Of a DNA stretch of 64,000 nucleotides, positions 32,646-40,314 are shown piece after piece (within the stretch, counting starts at the first letter, position 1; every line of letters begins with the position of its first letter). The notes beneath the pieces were generated by a model. That model was not told the origin of the DNA and searched no databases. It saw only the letters and a list, made by a program, of their open reading frames with translations. Origin of the DNA: Pseudomonas sp. 102515 (GTDB lineage Bacteria > Pseudomonadota > Gammaproteobacteria > Pseudomonadales > Pseudomonadaceae). The translations under genes and the position numbers were made by a program. The stretch covers positions 62,001 to 126,000 of the forward strand of contig NZ_JAVHTY010000005.1 in assembly GCF_031085165.1 (NCBI RefSeq). Direction: 5' to 3'.

Positions 32646-32823
32646 TAAGAACCTGTTCAAGGGCTCGCGAGCTAGAGCCAAACAAGGCGAAAATGGTTGA
32701 GGAAGCGGACCGGGCTCGCGCTCGAGTTTACAGAGAGTAAATGAGCATTCCGACCGGGCTGGCGATCCAGGACATTTTCAACGCCGTCTGGCCGACGCGC
32801 AGCAGACTTTGAATAGGCTCTTA
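32646..32823 (-). repeat. Long palindromic element, family A (copy 2, 178 bp)
   Basis: Ends TAAGAACCTGTTCAAGG (32646-32662) and CTTTGAATAGGCTCTTA (32807-32823) are near-perfect reverse complements. Read on the minus strand it shares with 9529-9670 the blocks GCTGCGCGTCGGCC, GCGTTGAAAA, TCGGAATGCTCATTTAC, CCGCTTCCTCAA and CTCTAGCTCGCGAG. It carries about 36 extra internal bases. It fills the divergent gap between rluE and the metallo-hydrolase gene. Confidence 0.85.
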
Positions 32824-32863
32824 GAGGTAATCTGGGCCATCTAGTCTATTCGTCCGAGGTCCC

Positions 32864-33895
32864 ATGCGCATCTTTCGTCCGCTGTGGCTGATCCACCTGC
32901 TGACCCTGGCTGGCTGCGCCTCCTCCGCCTACGAGGGTCCGCGCTCCGATCACTTCGACGGCGCGCGCTTTCACAACCTGGCGCCGCGCGAGGACAAGAG
33001 CCTCTGGACGCTGCTGAAATGGCAGTTCAACCGCACTCGTCCCGAGTGGACCTGGCAGGAAGGGCCGCCCGTGCCGACGCGGCCAGCGGCCCGGGTTGAG
33101 GGTGGCGAATTGCGGGTGACCTTCGTCAACCATGCCACCCTGCTGATCCAGCACCAGGGTCTCAACATTCTCGCCGACCCGGTCTGGTCGGAGCGGGTCA
33201 GTCCCTTCAGCTTCATCGGCCCGCGGCGCTATCACGCCCCCGGCGTGGCCCTGGATGACCTGCCGCCACTGGACCTGATCTTTGTCAGCCACAGCCACTA
33301 CGACCACATGGATCTGGCGACGCTGAGGCGCCTGGCCGAGCGCGCGCCCCTGACGCCGGTGGTGACGCCCCTGGGCAACGCCGAGCTGATCCGGCGCGAG
33401 ACCGGCTTCGTCACCGTCAGCGAACTGGACTGGTGGCAGAGTCTGCCGCTCAAGGACGGCCTGCGCCTGCACCTGGTGCCCGGCCAGCACTGGTCAGCGC
33501 GCAGTCGCTTCGACACCAATCGCCGGCTGTGGGGTGGCTTCGTGCTGGAAGCGCCCACCGGACCGGTCTATTTCGCTGGCGATACCGGCTGGGGCCCGCA
33601 CTTCGCGCAGATCCGCGAACGCCTGGGTGCACCGCGCTTCGCCGCCCTGCCCATCGGCGCCTATGAACCGCGCTGGTTCATGCAGGACAGCCACCTCAAC
33701 CCGGACGATGCAGTACGCGCCCATCAGGCGCTGGGCGCAGCCAACAGCCTGGGCATCCATTTCGGCACCTTCTCCCTGAGCGACGAAGGGCAGTTCGCCC
33801 CGCCCCGCGACCTGGCCCATGCCCGGGCCCTGCATGACCTGACGGACGAAGCATTCAGGACCCTGGCGCCGGGTGAGGTCTGGTTGGTGCCCTAG
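32864..33895 (+). CDS. MBL-fold metallo-hydrolase, predicted lipoprotein
   Basis: A 343-residue zinc-dependent hydrolase of the NAPE-PLD/RomA-like group. The N-terminus is a lipoprotein signal (LLTLAGC, Cys ~19), so it should be anchored to the envelope. The metal site HSHYDHMD is near residue 145, followed by conserved His/Asp at FAGDTGWG and the late GIHFGTF. The closest characterised relatives act on N-acyl phospholipids, but its substrate is unknown. The palindromic element ends 40 bp before the start codon. Confidence 0.85.
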   Translation: MRIFRPLWLIHLLTLAGCASSAYEGPRSDHFDGARFHNLAPREDKSLWTLLKWQFNRTRPEWTWQEGPPVPTRPAARVEGGELRVTFVNHATLLIQHQGLNILADPVWSERVSPFSFIGPRRYHAPGVALDDLPPLDLIFVSHSHYDHMDLATLRRLAERAPLTPVVTPLGNAELIRRETGFVTVSELDWWQSLPLKDGLRLHLVPGQHWSARSRFDTNRRLWGGFVLEAPTGPVYFAGDTGWGPHFAQIRERLGAPRFAALPIGAYEPRWFMQDSHLNPDDAVRAHQALGAANSLGIHFGTFSLSDEGQFAPPRDLAHARALHDLTDEAFRTLAPGEVWLVP

Positions 33896-33949
33896 GTTCC
33901 GTGCGGAAAGGGCCTGTGCTCGGCTCCTTTTCACGCAGAACCCGAAGCG

Positions 33950-34285
33950 CTACTCCACCAGCCCCTTGTCCCAGAGGCGCACCAGCTCGCTGGGCGCACG
34001 GTCCTCGGGGATCAGCAGCGTCAGCTCGTCCTGCTGCTCCGCGGGCTGCGGGCTAAAGCGCAGTTCCACCTTGAAGTAGCGCTGATCGCCCCGCCCGACC
34101 TGGGTCGGTTCGCCGGACTCCGGCAGGCAACGCTCCAGCACCGAGCAGATGCGCCCACGCTGGGCACTGTCGTACTGACCGAATTCGATCTCCCGCGGCT
34201 TGCTCAGCGCATGCAGGGGCGCGAAGCCCCCCTGTCGCGAGAGTCGCACCACGGTGTCCTTGCCCAGCGGGGGAAGTTCGCGCAT
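33950..34285 (-). CDS. Emfourin-type protealysin inhibitor
   Basis: A 111-residue cytoplasmic protein matching the emfourin family, which inhibits protealysin-type M4 metallopeptidases tightly. The N-terminus contains VVRLSRQGGFAP and the C-terminus a PSELVRLWDKGL block. It lies 12 bp after the protease gene in the same direction, as in Serratia, so enzyme and inhibitor are made from one transcript. Recognition rests on the pair and on remembered family features; no active site exists to check. Confidence 0.82.
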   Translation of the reverse strand: MRELPPLGKDTVVRLSRQGGFAPLHALSKPREIEFGQYDSAQRGRICSVLERCLPESGEPTQVGRGDQRYFKVELRFSPQPAEQQDELTLLIPEDRAPSELVRLWDKGLVE

Positions 34286-34297
34286 TGCCCTGCTCCT

Positions 34298-35359
34298 CTA
34301 GCTAAGAGTGACGCCCACGCCGGCCCAGGCCTCCTCGACCGCACGGACCTCGGCTGACTCGGCGCCGAAGCGGCGACCGGCGTTGGAAACGGTGAGCCGG
34401 GCGAAGGCGGCGAAATCCGCATCGTTGGCCAGGCGACTGTCGCAGAGGGTGTCGTACCAGATCGGCCCGGCCTTTTCCCAGGCGTAGCCCCCCAGGGCCA
34501 CCGCGGCCAGATAGAACGCCCGGTTGGGAATGCCCGAGTTGAGGTGGACACCGCCATTGTCTTCGCGGGTCTCGATGTAGTCGTGCATATGCCCGGGCTG
34601 GGGATCCTTGCCCAGGGTCGGATCGTCGTAGGCGGTGCCAGGCTCGGCCATGGACCTCAGGCCCTTGCCGTTGATCTTCCGGGTCAGCAGCCCGGCGCCG
34701 ATGATCCAGTCCGCTTCGGCGGCGGTCTGCTTGAGTTGGTACTGCTTGACCAGGATGCCGAAGACATCGGAGACCGACTCGTTGAGCGCGCCGGACTGAT
34801 TGAAATACACCAGTCCCGCCTCGCTCTCGGTGACGCCATGCACCAGTTCGTGGGCGATGACGTCGAGGGCGATGGTGAAACGGTTGAAGATCTCGCCGTC
34901 GCCATCGCCGAACACCATCTGCTCGCCGTTCCAGAAGGCGTTCTGGTAGTCCTGGCCATAGTGCACGGTACCGGCCAGCGGCAGGCCCTGGCCATCGATG
35001 GAATTGCGACCGAAGACCTCGTTGAAGAACGTGAAGGTGGCGCCCAGGTAGTCATAGGCCTCGTCCACCGCCACATCGCTCAGCGCCGGTTGTCCTTCCT
35101 GGCGCACCAGGCGCCCGGGCAGCTGCATGGCATTGCCGGCGTCGAAGATGCTGCGCTGCGGACTGGCGTCATCGGTGCGCGGCAGCGGCCCGACCGGCGC
35201 CTGGCGTACCCCGGGCCGACCGGGATTGTGCAGCAGACTCTGGACGTGACTCAGGGTGGTCAGGGCGCAGGAACGCTGGTGCTCGTCGCCATGATCGATG
35301 ATGCGCCCAAGAATGTAGGGGGGAATCACCCCCTGGTAGGTACCCAGGTTACGAGACAT
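34298..35359 (-). CDS. Protealysin-like M4 family metallopeptidase
   Basis: A 353-residue zinc protease of the thermolysin family. The zinc site HELVHG is followed by the third ligand in GALNESVSD; the late catalytic His lies in GGVHLNSGIPNRAFY. The N-terminal ~50 residues form the short protealysin propeptide with a PPYIL motif; there is no signal peptide, so it works inside the cell or leaves by another route. Protealysin relatives cleave actin and OmpX and aid invasion in Serratia. The ATG at 35359 matches the family start. Confidence 0.9.
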   Translation of the reverse strand: MSRNLGTYQGVIPPYILGRIIDHGDEHQRSCALTTLSHVQSLLHNPGRPGVRQAPVGPLPRTDDASPQRSIFDAGNAMQLPGRLVRQEGQPALSDVAVDEAYDYLGATFTFFNEVFGRNSIDGQGLPLAGTVHYGQDYQNAFWNGEQMVFGDGDGEIFNRFTIALDVIAHELVHGVTESEAGLVYFNQSGALNESVSDVFGILVKQYQLKQTAAEADWIIGAGLLTRKINGKGLRSMAEPGTAYDDPTLGKDPQPGHMHDYIETREDNGGVHLNSGIPNRAFYLAAVALGGYAWEKAGPIWYDTLCDSRLANDADFAAFARLTVSNAGRRFGAESAEVRAVEEAWAGVGVTLS

Positions 35360-35493
35360 GCGCGCGCTCCTCCTCTGGGGGACAGAGTCCCCGATCACCG
35401 CTGCGTGCGGTCCGTGTTTCTTGGACCACGAAACGACCAGACGGCTCCCGCCTCTTCACCCGGAGGCAGGCTTCTGGTACAAAGGCACCCCAC

Positions 35494-35567
35494 GCGGGCG
35501 TCGTATAATGGCATTACCTGAGCTTCCCAAGCTCATGACGAGGGTTCGATTCCCTTCGCCCGCTCCA
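35494..35567 (+). tRNA. tRNA-Gly(CCC)
   Basis: The 74-nt gene has acceptor stem GCGGGCG / CGCCCGC, D arm TCGTATAATGGCATTA, anticodon stem TGAGC / GCTCA with loop TTCCCAA (anticodon CCC at 35526-35528), T arm AGGGTTCGATTCCCT-type and encoded CCA. It marks the left boundary of the decayed prophage-like stretch. Confidence 0.95.
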
Positions 35568-36192
35568 GATTCCATGCGGCTTTCAGCAGTTTTCATTGAT
35601 AGCTAAATAGCTTCGGGGGCCTTTTGGGGGCCGTTTGTAACCCAGTGCGCCAGGGTGTACAGCTGAGCGTGAGGGAGACTGGAGACGGCTGGATGCCTGA
35701 CCATCGAACCCTGCCCACTGGCCTTATCCCCTTTTTATGTTCGACCAAGGGGATTGCGTTACTTCCGTTACCCGCCTGCCTTTCCTCGCTCAAAAGCCCG
35801 CCCACAAGCTTTCCAGCCCTTCTTCCTGCCGTTACTTTTCCGTTACTTCATCATTCTTTAGTAACAGTTTTCACTGTTACTTTTAAAGAAATAGAAACCG
35901 CTCAAAATCAATGTTTAAGAAAAGCAACGATAGAGATAACGGCTGAGTAACGGTCACGAAATAGGCAGCGAGCCCAATGATGACGCGGGCTCTGGCTGCT
36001 CAGATTCTCCCCAAGGAACGGAAGTAACGCCCCGCACCACCCCGTATAGGATTTGAGCCAGGTCACGCCTGTAGCTAGGGACTGGTGATGCAGGACAAGC
36101 TGCGAAAGTGGGCCCAGAACTGCCGCTTGCGCTTGAGCGAACCGTAGGGGGCTGAAAGAGACTCTGCTCATAGCAAGCAGAGGCCGATCAAG
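35568..36192. other. AT-richer stretch next to tRNA-Gly without a convincing gene
   Basis: About 625 bp after the tRNA are clearly less GC-rich than the surroundings. It begins with short direct repeats (GGGGGCC-TTTT-GGGGGCC) and holds the GTTAC/GTAAC cluster. A 108-codon open frame on the plus strand (35624-35950) has poor composition and no ribosome-binding site. It is probably the worn left end of an integrated element; no second copy of the tRNA 3' end was found in the window. Confidence 0.6.
35758..36028. repeat. Cluster of eight GTTAC/GTAAC motifs, including an 8-bp hairpin
   Basis: GTTAC or its complement occurs at 35758, 35767, 35831, 35842, 35861, 35876, 35947 and 36024. Chance would give less than one in this length. 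Two copies form a perfect stem AGTAACAG-ttttca-CTGTTACT (35860-35881). GCGTTACTTCCGTT appears forward at 35756 and reversed near 36029. This looks like an iteron or operator array of an integrated element, or a remnant of repeated coding sequence. Confidence 0.6.
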
Positions 36193-36567
36193 GTGAACAG
36201 CGCCGGCAAGACCAGACTCGCGTCGTATGTGGAAGGCTTCTTCCCATCCACATACGAAGTGGAGACGACCGTGTATGTGCTTGAAGGGGCGCCTGCTCCG
36301 CTAGTCATCATTACGATCACAGCTCCCAGCAGAGCAATGGCATCCCACGATGCCTACCAGCATCAAGTGCTCGATATCTCCTACATGACGAAGGTGGCTT
36401 CCTACCTGCTTCATGTCGTCCGCACAGGGCTATGCGCCATGCGCTCTCAAAAGGTCTTGTGGTGCAGGGATTCGCAGGTAATTCCACGCCCTCCGAGGCT
36501 TCCTTCAGCCCAGCCATGGCGTGCAATAGGGCGACATGCAGGGCCGCAGGAAAAGCCACACATTTAG
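36193..36567 (+). CDS. Doubtful hypothetical protein in prophage-like remnant
   Basis: A GTG-started 124-codon frame. The first ~75 residues look protein-like (mixed polar and hydrophobic, TYEVETTVYVLEGAP), while the C-terminal third is Pro/Arg-rich and looks out of frame. It may be a frameshifted or truncated gene. No family was recognised and the ribosome-binding site is weak. Confidence 0.25.
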   Translation: MNSAGKTRLASYVEGFFPSTYEVETTVYVLEGAPAPLVIITITAPSRAMASHDAYQHQVLDISYMTKVASYLLHVVRTGLCAMRSQKVLWCRDSQVIPRPPRLPSAQPWRAIGRHAGPQEKPHI

Positions 36568-36823
36568 ATCGCGGGCGGGGGGACGGCGCGCGCCAGGTGC
36601 AGTCTCGCCTCGTCCAGCCGGCCTGGCGGTTCCTGTATCCTTGGTGACTCGTTCGTGAGCCTGGCCCGATCCGCGCTCTTACTCCCTTCTTTCTGCTAAT
36701 TGTCACCGTTGAAGCCAGTCATTAGCTATTCGCCGGACCGGTGGTGATAGTGGCCACTGAACGTAAGGTTCGGGCCGACCTCCCATGCCTGAGACCACTC
36801 TGGTCTCCTTGAGAGGTAGTGCC

Positions 36824-37111
36824 GTGATCATCGAAATGCGTACCTGGGCCCGGATAGGCTCGACAGGCGCGAGCCCCCGAGCAACCGCACCACTGTCAGT
36901 GCTGCAACACTCGATCAACAGCCTTCACACCGCCAATCAATTGCGGAAGCAAGAAATTAGGCAATCATTAGCACAGGCTGCTGAGCCCGGTCCTATCAAA
37001 CCGCAAGATCCGGACCTGCTTGAGGGTTCAGAAGCACCGGATGTCGACGAAGAAGTCAATCCGGGTGAGGTTGATGATCAGACTGGTGCAGGCGATCCCC
37101 TGAACCGTTGA
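36824..37111 (+). CDS. Small hypothetical protein with acidic tail, prophage-like region
   Basis: A 95-residue frame starting at GTG 36824, seven bases after GAGAGG. The middle is helical and basic (HSINSLHTANQLRKQEIRQS). The last 35 residues are strongly acidic and Pro/Gly/Asp-rich. No family was recognised. It lies between the tRNA-Gly and the portal-like fragment in AT-richer DNA, so it is probably cargo of the remnant element. A 166-bp gap follows. Confidence 0.4.
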   Translation: MIIEMRTWARIGSTGASPRATAPLSVLQHSINSLHTANQLRKQEIRQSLAQAAEPGPIKPQDPDLLEGSEAPDVDEEVNPGEVDDQTGAGDPLNR

Positions 37112-37278
37112 TACAAACGTCATGCGGACCTAGGTAACGCTAGCTCTTTGCCTCTTCGCTTGGCTGGCAAAGGCGCCTGTCGAGCGCCGCAAAGATGTAA
37201 TGGTCTCTGTGCCACGGTGGTAGCACGACCCTGAAAGCGGTAACCACCCTGCCCCCTATCGGGCAGGAAGGATAAAAT

Positions 37279-37650
37279 ATGTCCTTCTTTTTGAGCGGTA
37301 TCGGCAACTTGCAGATACTGCTGGACAATTGTCTGCAACGCGAGCGTGACTATTTTAGTCAGCCCGATGGACACCGGCGCTGCCCTGATCCGTTCGTGTT
37401 CGTGCGAGCCGCACTTATCTACCGCAAGCGGCAGGACACAGGTGGCGAACGGGCAATCTGCGAGCGATGGGACCTCATCCTACAAGATTTTGAGCGCCAG
37501 GCGCAGGCGGTAGAAATGACCGGGCGTGATGACGCCCTGGGTCTGCAACTGCGTAATCGCAAGCAGCTGTTGGAGCGGCGCGACGCGACTCAGATGCGAT
37601 TGCTGCCGGGGCAACGCAAGCCTGGTCGGACGTTTGGTTCTGAACGATGA
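37279..37650 (+). CDS. Hypothetical protein of the prophage-like remnant
   Basis: A 123-residue, Arg/Gln-rich soluble protein of unknown function. It starts at ATG 37279 after a very good ribosome-binding site (AGGAAGG). A 7-bp inverted repeat (CCTGCCC / GGGCAGG, 37248-37267) overlaps that site. The residues look natural, with an even mix and helical C-terminal half. It reads towards the opposite-strand portal-like fragment. In P2-type phages small accessory genes often lie here, between the replication region and the portal gene. Confidence 0.5.
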   Translation: MSFFLSGIGNLQILLDNCLQRERDYFSQPDGHRRCPDPFVFVRAALIYRKRQDTGGERAICERWDLILQDFERQAQAVEMTGRDDALGLQLRNRKQLLERRDATQMRLLPGQRKPGRTFGSER

Positions 37651-37702
37651 ACCCAAGCGGGTAGAATCGCTTTGTAGACAGGCTGGATCTTCGCACTAGG
37701 GC

Positions 37703-37852
37703 TTAATTTTTTGCGTTGACCCACTGATACTGCCGGAAGCGGATCACCTCCTTGCCCAGCCAGTCATTGACCTGGGCAAGCCGCGCCTGCAGCGGCTGCA
37801 GTTGGTTGGCGGCGTATACCTCCGCGGCCTCCCTGATTGGGCCGAACCCTCC
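37703..37852 (-). pseudogene. C-terminal fragment of a phage portal protein (P2/PBSX type)
   Basis: Translating the minus strand up to the TAA at 37705-37703 gives about 49 residues: AAEVYAANQLQPLQ, then VNDWLGKEVIRFRQY and a VNAKN end. This resembles, from memory, the C-terminus of P2-type portal proteins (x-L-x-PLQ ... NxWLGxEVIRF). Homology seems to start near 37852; upstream the frame is shared with, but separated by a stop codon from, the hybrid kinase gene. The N-terminal nine tenths of the portal gene are missing. It was recognised by eye only. Confidence 0.55.
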
Positions 37853-37891
37853 CGCATCCTGCGGCGGCCAAGGTTTTTGCGCGCGCGAAAC

Positions 37892-40093
37892 CTATCCTGC
37901 CACCAATCCCTTCACCCGCTGCGCCAGGGCCTCCACCGCGAAGGGCTTGGTGAGGATCGCCATGCCCGGTTCCAGGTAGCCGTCGCTGAGCAGCGAGGTT
38001 TCGGCGAAGCCGGTGATGAACAGCACCTTGAGCGCCGGACGCTGGACGCGGGCGGCATCGGCCAGTTGGCGACCGTTCATGCCGCCGGGGAGGCCGACGT
38101 CGGTGACCAGCAGATCGATGCGGGCATCGGAATGCAGCACTTCCAGGCCGCCGGCGCCATCGGCGGCCTCGATGATGACGTAGCCCAGCTCGCGCAGCAG
38201 ATCGGTCACCAGCATGCGCACCGTGGGTTCGTCGTCGACCACCAGCACCGTGGCATGGGCGCCCTCCAGCCGACAGGGCGGGCCCTCTGCGAGGGGCGAG
38301 CCGCACGGTCGTTCCACCGGTCGCAGGGGCAGGTAAAGACAGACGGTGGTGCCTTCGCCTGACGTCGAGCGTAGCCGCAACTGGCCGCCCGACTGGCGGG
38401 CGAAACCATAGATCATCGACAGCCCAAGGCCCGTGCCCTGCCCCATGGGCTTGGTGGTGAAGAAGGGCTCGAAGGCCTTGGCGGCGACCTCCGGTGTCAT
38501 GCCGCTGCCAGTGTCGGTCACGCTCAGGTGCAGATAGCGTCCAGGTGCCAGTTCGAAATCCCGGGTATCCGCCTCGCCGAGGGTGCGATGACTGGCGGCG
38601 ATGAGGATGCGCCCGCCATTGGGCATGGCGTCGCGCGCGTTGATGCACAGATTGAGCAGGGCGTTCTCCAGCTGGGACTGGTCCACCAGCAGCGGCTGGT
38701 CGTCCGGCAGGCTAGTGAATTGCACCTGGATGGCCGGCCCCACGGTGCGCTGCACCAGGTCGAGCATGCCGCCCACCAGCTGGTTGACTACCGTGGCCTC
38801 GGGGGCCAGGGTCTGGCGGCGGGCGAAGGCCAGCAGCCGGTGGGTCAGGGCCGCGGCACGCTTGGCGCTGCCCTGGGCGGCCGTCAGGTACTTTTCCAGT
38901 TCGGTGAAGCGCCCCTGGCCGATGCGCAGGCTCATGAGGTCGAGGCTACCGGAGATCCCCGCGAGCAAATTGTTGAAATCATGGGCCAGGCCGCCAGTGA
39001 GCTGGCCGACCGCTTCCATCTTCTGTGACTGGCGCAGGGCTTCTTCCGAGCGGCGCAGTTCTTCGGTGCGCTCTTCGACGCGCTGCTCGAGGGTGGCAGT
39101 GAGGTCGCGCAGCTCCGCCAGGGCCCGGTCGCGCTCGTCGGCCAGGGCACGGCGGGCATTCACATCCAGCAGTACGCCAGGAAAGCGCAGCGGGGTGCCG
39201 TCCGGAGCCAGTTCGACGTGGCCGTTGGCCTCCAGCCAGTAGTAGCGGCCATCACTGCGGCGGACCCGGTACTGGTGGGCATAGCGCCCACCGCGGCCGA
39301 TGACGTCGGCGATGGCCGCGGCCAGGCCGGCCTGGTCGTCCGGGTGGACGGTGGCCACCACCTGCGCCAGGCTCAGGCCATCGCGGCCCAGCGCCGGATC
39401 GAGGCCGAAATTGAGCGCGAAGGCCTCGTCGACGGTGAATCTGTCGGTGGGCAGATCCCAGTACCAGGTGCCGATGATGGCGCCGGCGGCGAGGGCCAGC
39501 TGCACGCGCTCGGCGGCGGCCAGCACGCTGCTCTCCGCGGCGCGCGCGCTGTCGCGCTCGTCGATGCGCGCCGAGAGTTCCTGTTCGAGGGTCAGGTTGT
39601 GCCGGCGCAGGGCGGCCTCCGCCACATCGCGCTGATGGTGGGCCTGGACGCTGGCAGTAGTCTCGGTGGTGATGTTGAGCATACCGACGATGGCCTCGCC
39701 GTCCCGCAGCGGGCTGTAGGAAAAGGTCCAGTAGGTGTCCTCGGGATAGCCGTTGCGGGTCATCACGAAGTGCTTGTCGACGAAGTGCAGCGCCTCGCCG
39801 GACAGCGTCCGCTCGATCAGCGGCGCGATCTCGTCCCACAACTCCACCCACACGTCCTGGATCGGCTGCCCCAGCGCCGCGGGATGGCGGGCGCCGAGAA
39901 AGGGGGCGTAGGCCTGGTTGTAGATCAGCGTCTGCTCCGCGCCCCAGGTGGCGCACATGGCGAAGGGGGACGCCATCAGCAGCTCGTAGGTGGTCCGGAG
40001 GGCCACGGGCCAGCTGGCGCGCGCGCCCAGTGGCGTGGTTTCCCAGGCGAAACTTTCGAGATAGGACAAGGGACGACTCACTGGCAGAGGCAC
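37892..40093 (-). CDS. Soluble hybrid sensor histidine kinase/response regulator
   Basis: About 733 residues and no membrane span: a PAS-like domain (~30-155), a second PAS/PAC with WYWDLPTDRF (~205-325), a coiled coil, the H-box GGLAHDFNNLLAGI (~380), HATPase with GTGLGLSMIYGF, and a C-terminal receiver (~615-733) with DLLVTDVGLPGG and KPF. This H-box type (HDFNN) is common in cytoplasmic hybrid kinases, some with light- or redox-sensing PAS domains. The partner is unknown. GTG at 40093 is used; GTG at 40081 and an ATG at 40162 are alternatives. Its 3' end is 40 bp from the portal-like fragment. Confidence 0.82.
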   Translation of the reverse strand: MPLPVSRPLSYLESFAWETTPLGARASWPVALRTTYELLMASPFAMCATWGAEQTLIYNQAYAPFLGARHPAALGQPIQDVWVELWDEIAPLIERTLSGEALHFVDKHFVMTRNGYPEDTYWTFSYSPLRDGEAIVGMLNITTETTASVQAHHQRDVAEAALRRHNLTLEQELSARIDERDSARAAESSVLAAAERVQLALAAGAIIGTWYWDLPTDRFTVDEAFALNFGLDPALGRDGLSLAQVVATVHPDDQAGLAAAIADVIGRGGRYAHQYRVRRSDGRYYWLEANGHVELAPDGTPLRFPGVLLDVNARRALADERDRALAELRDLTATLEQRVEERTEELRRSEEALRQSQKMEAVGQLTGGLAHDFNNLLAGISGSLDLMSLRIGQGRFTELEKYLTAAQGSAKRAAALTHRLLAFARRQTLAPEATVVNQLVGGMLDLVQRTVGPAIQVQFTSLPDDQPLLVDQSQLENALLNLCINARDAMPNGGRILIAASHRTLGEADTRDFELAPGRYLHLSVTDTGSGMTPEVAAKAFEPFFTTKPMGQGTGLGLSMIYGFARQSGGQLRLRSTSGEGTTVCLYLPLRPVERPCGSPLAEGPPCRLEGAHATVLVVDDEPTVRMLVTDLLRELGYVIIEAADGAGGLEVLHSDARIDLLVTDVGLPGGMNGRQLADAARVQRPALKVLFITGFAETSLLSDGYLEPGMAILTKPFAVEALAQRVKGLVAG

Positions 40094-40314
40094 TGAGGGA
40101 TCTCGTGGCCGTCCGGGTCCGCCGCGAGGGCCCGGATGGCCATGATAGGCAGGTACGAGCATCCCCGCCAGAGCTCCAGGTGACCGACGGCGCCGCCATG
40201 CCCGTCAGTGGCAGCCCGGCCCTGCGGCATGCTGTCCCGGTGAAACGACTGGCATGCCCGCCGTGCATCTCTTACCGTGTGCCCCCCGCTGTCGCTGTCA
40301 GGTATCCGCTCGTC

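Noticed and set aside
33896..33949. Imperfect inverted repeat after the metallo-hydrolase gene
   Set aside because: GTGCGGAAAGG and CCTTTTCAC pair only partly; it may help termination in this convergent gap but support is weak.
35624..35950. 108-codon plus-strand frame just after tRNA-Gly
   Set aside because: Pro/Leu/Ser-rich translation without a ribosome-binding site, overlapping the GTTAC array; it looks non-coding.
36317..36706. Minus-strand frame of 129 codons in the prophage-like region
   Set aside because: Arg/Pro/Cys-rich, no start signal, and no resemblance to any family.
35568..37900. Second copy of the tRNA-Gly 3' end as the right attachment site
   Set aside because: I looked for the TTCGATTCC...CGCTCCA block up to the hybrid-kinase gene and found none; the right end of the element seems deleted.
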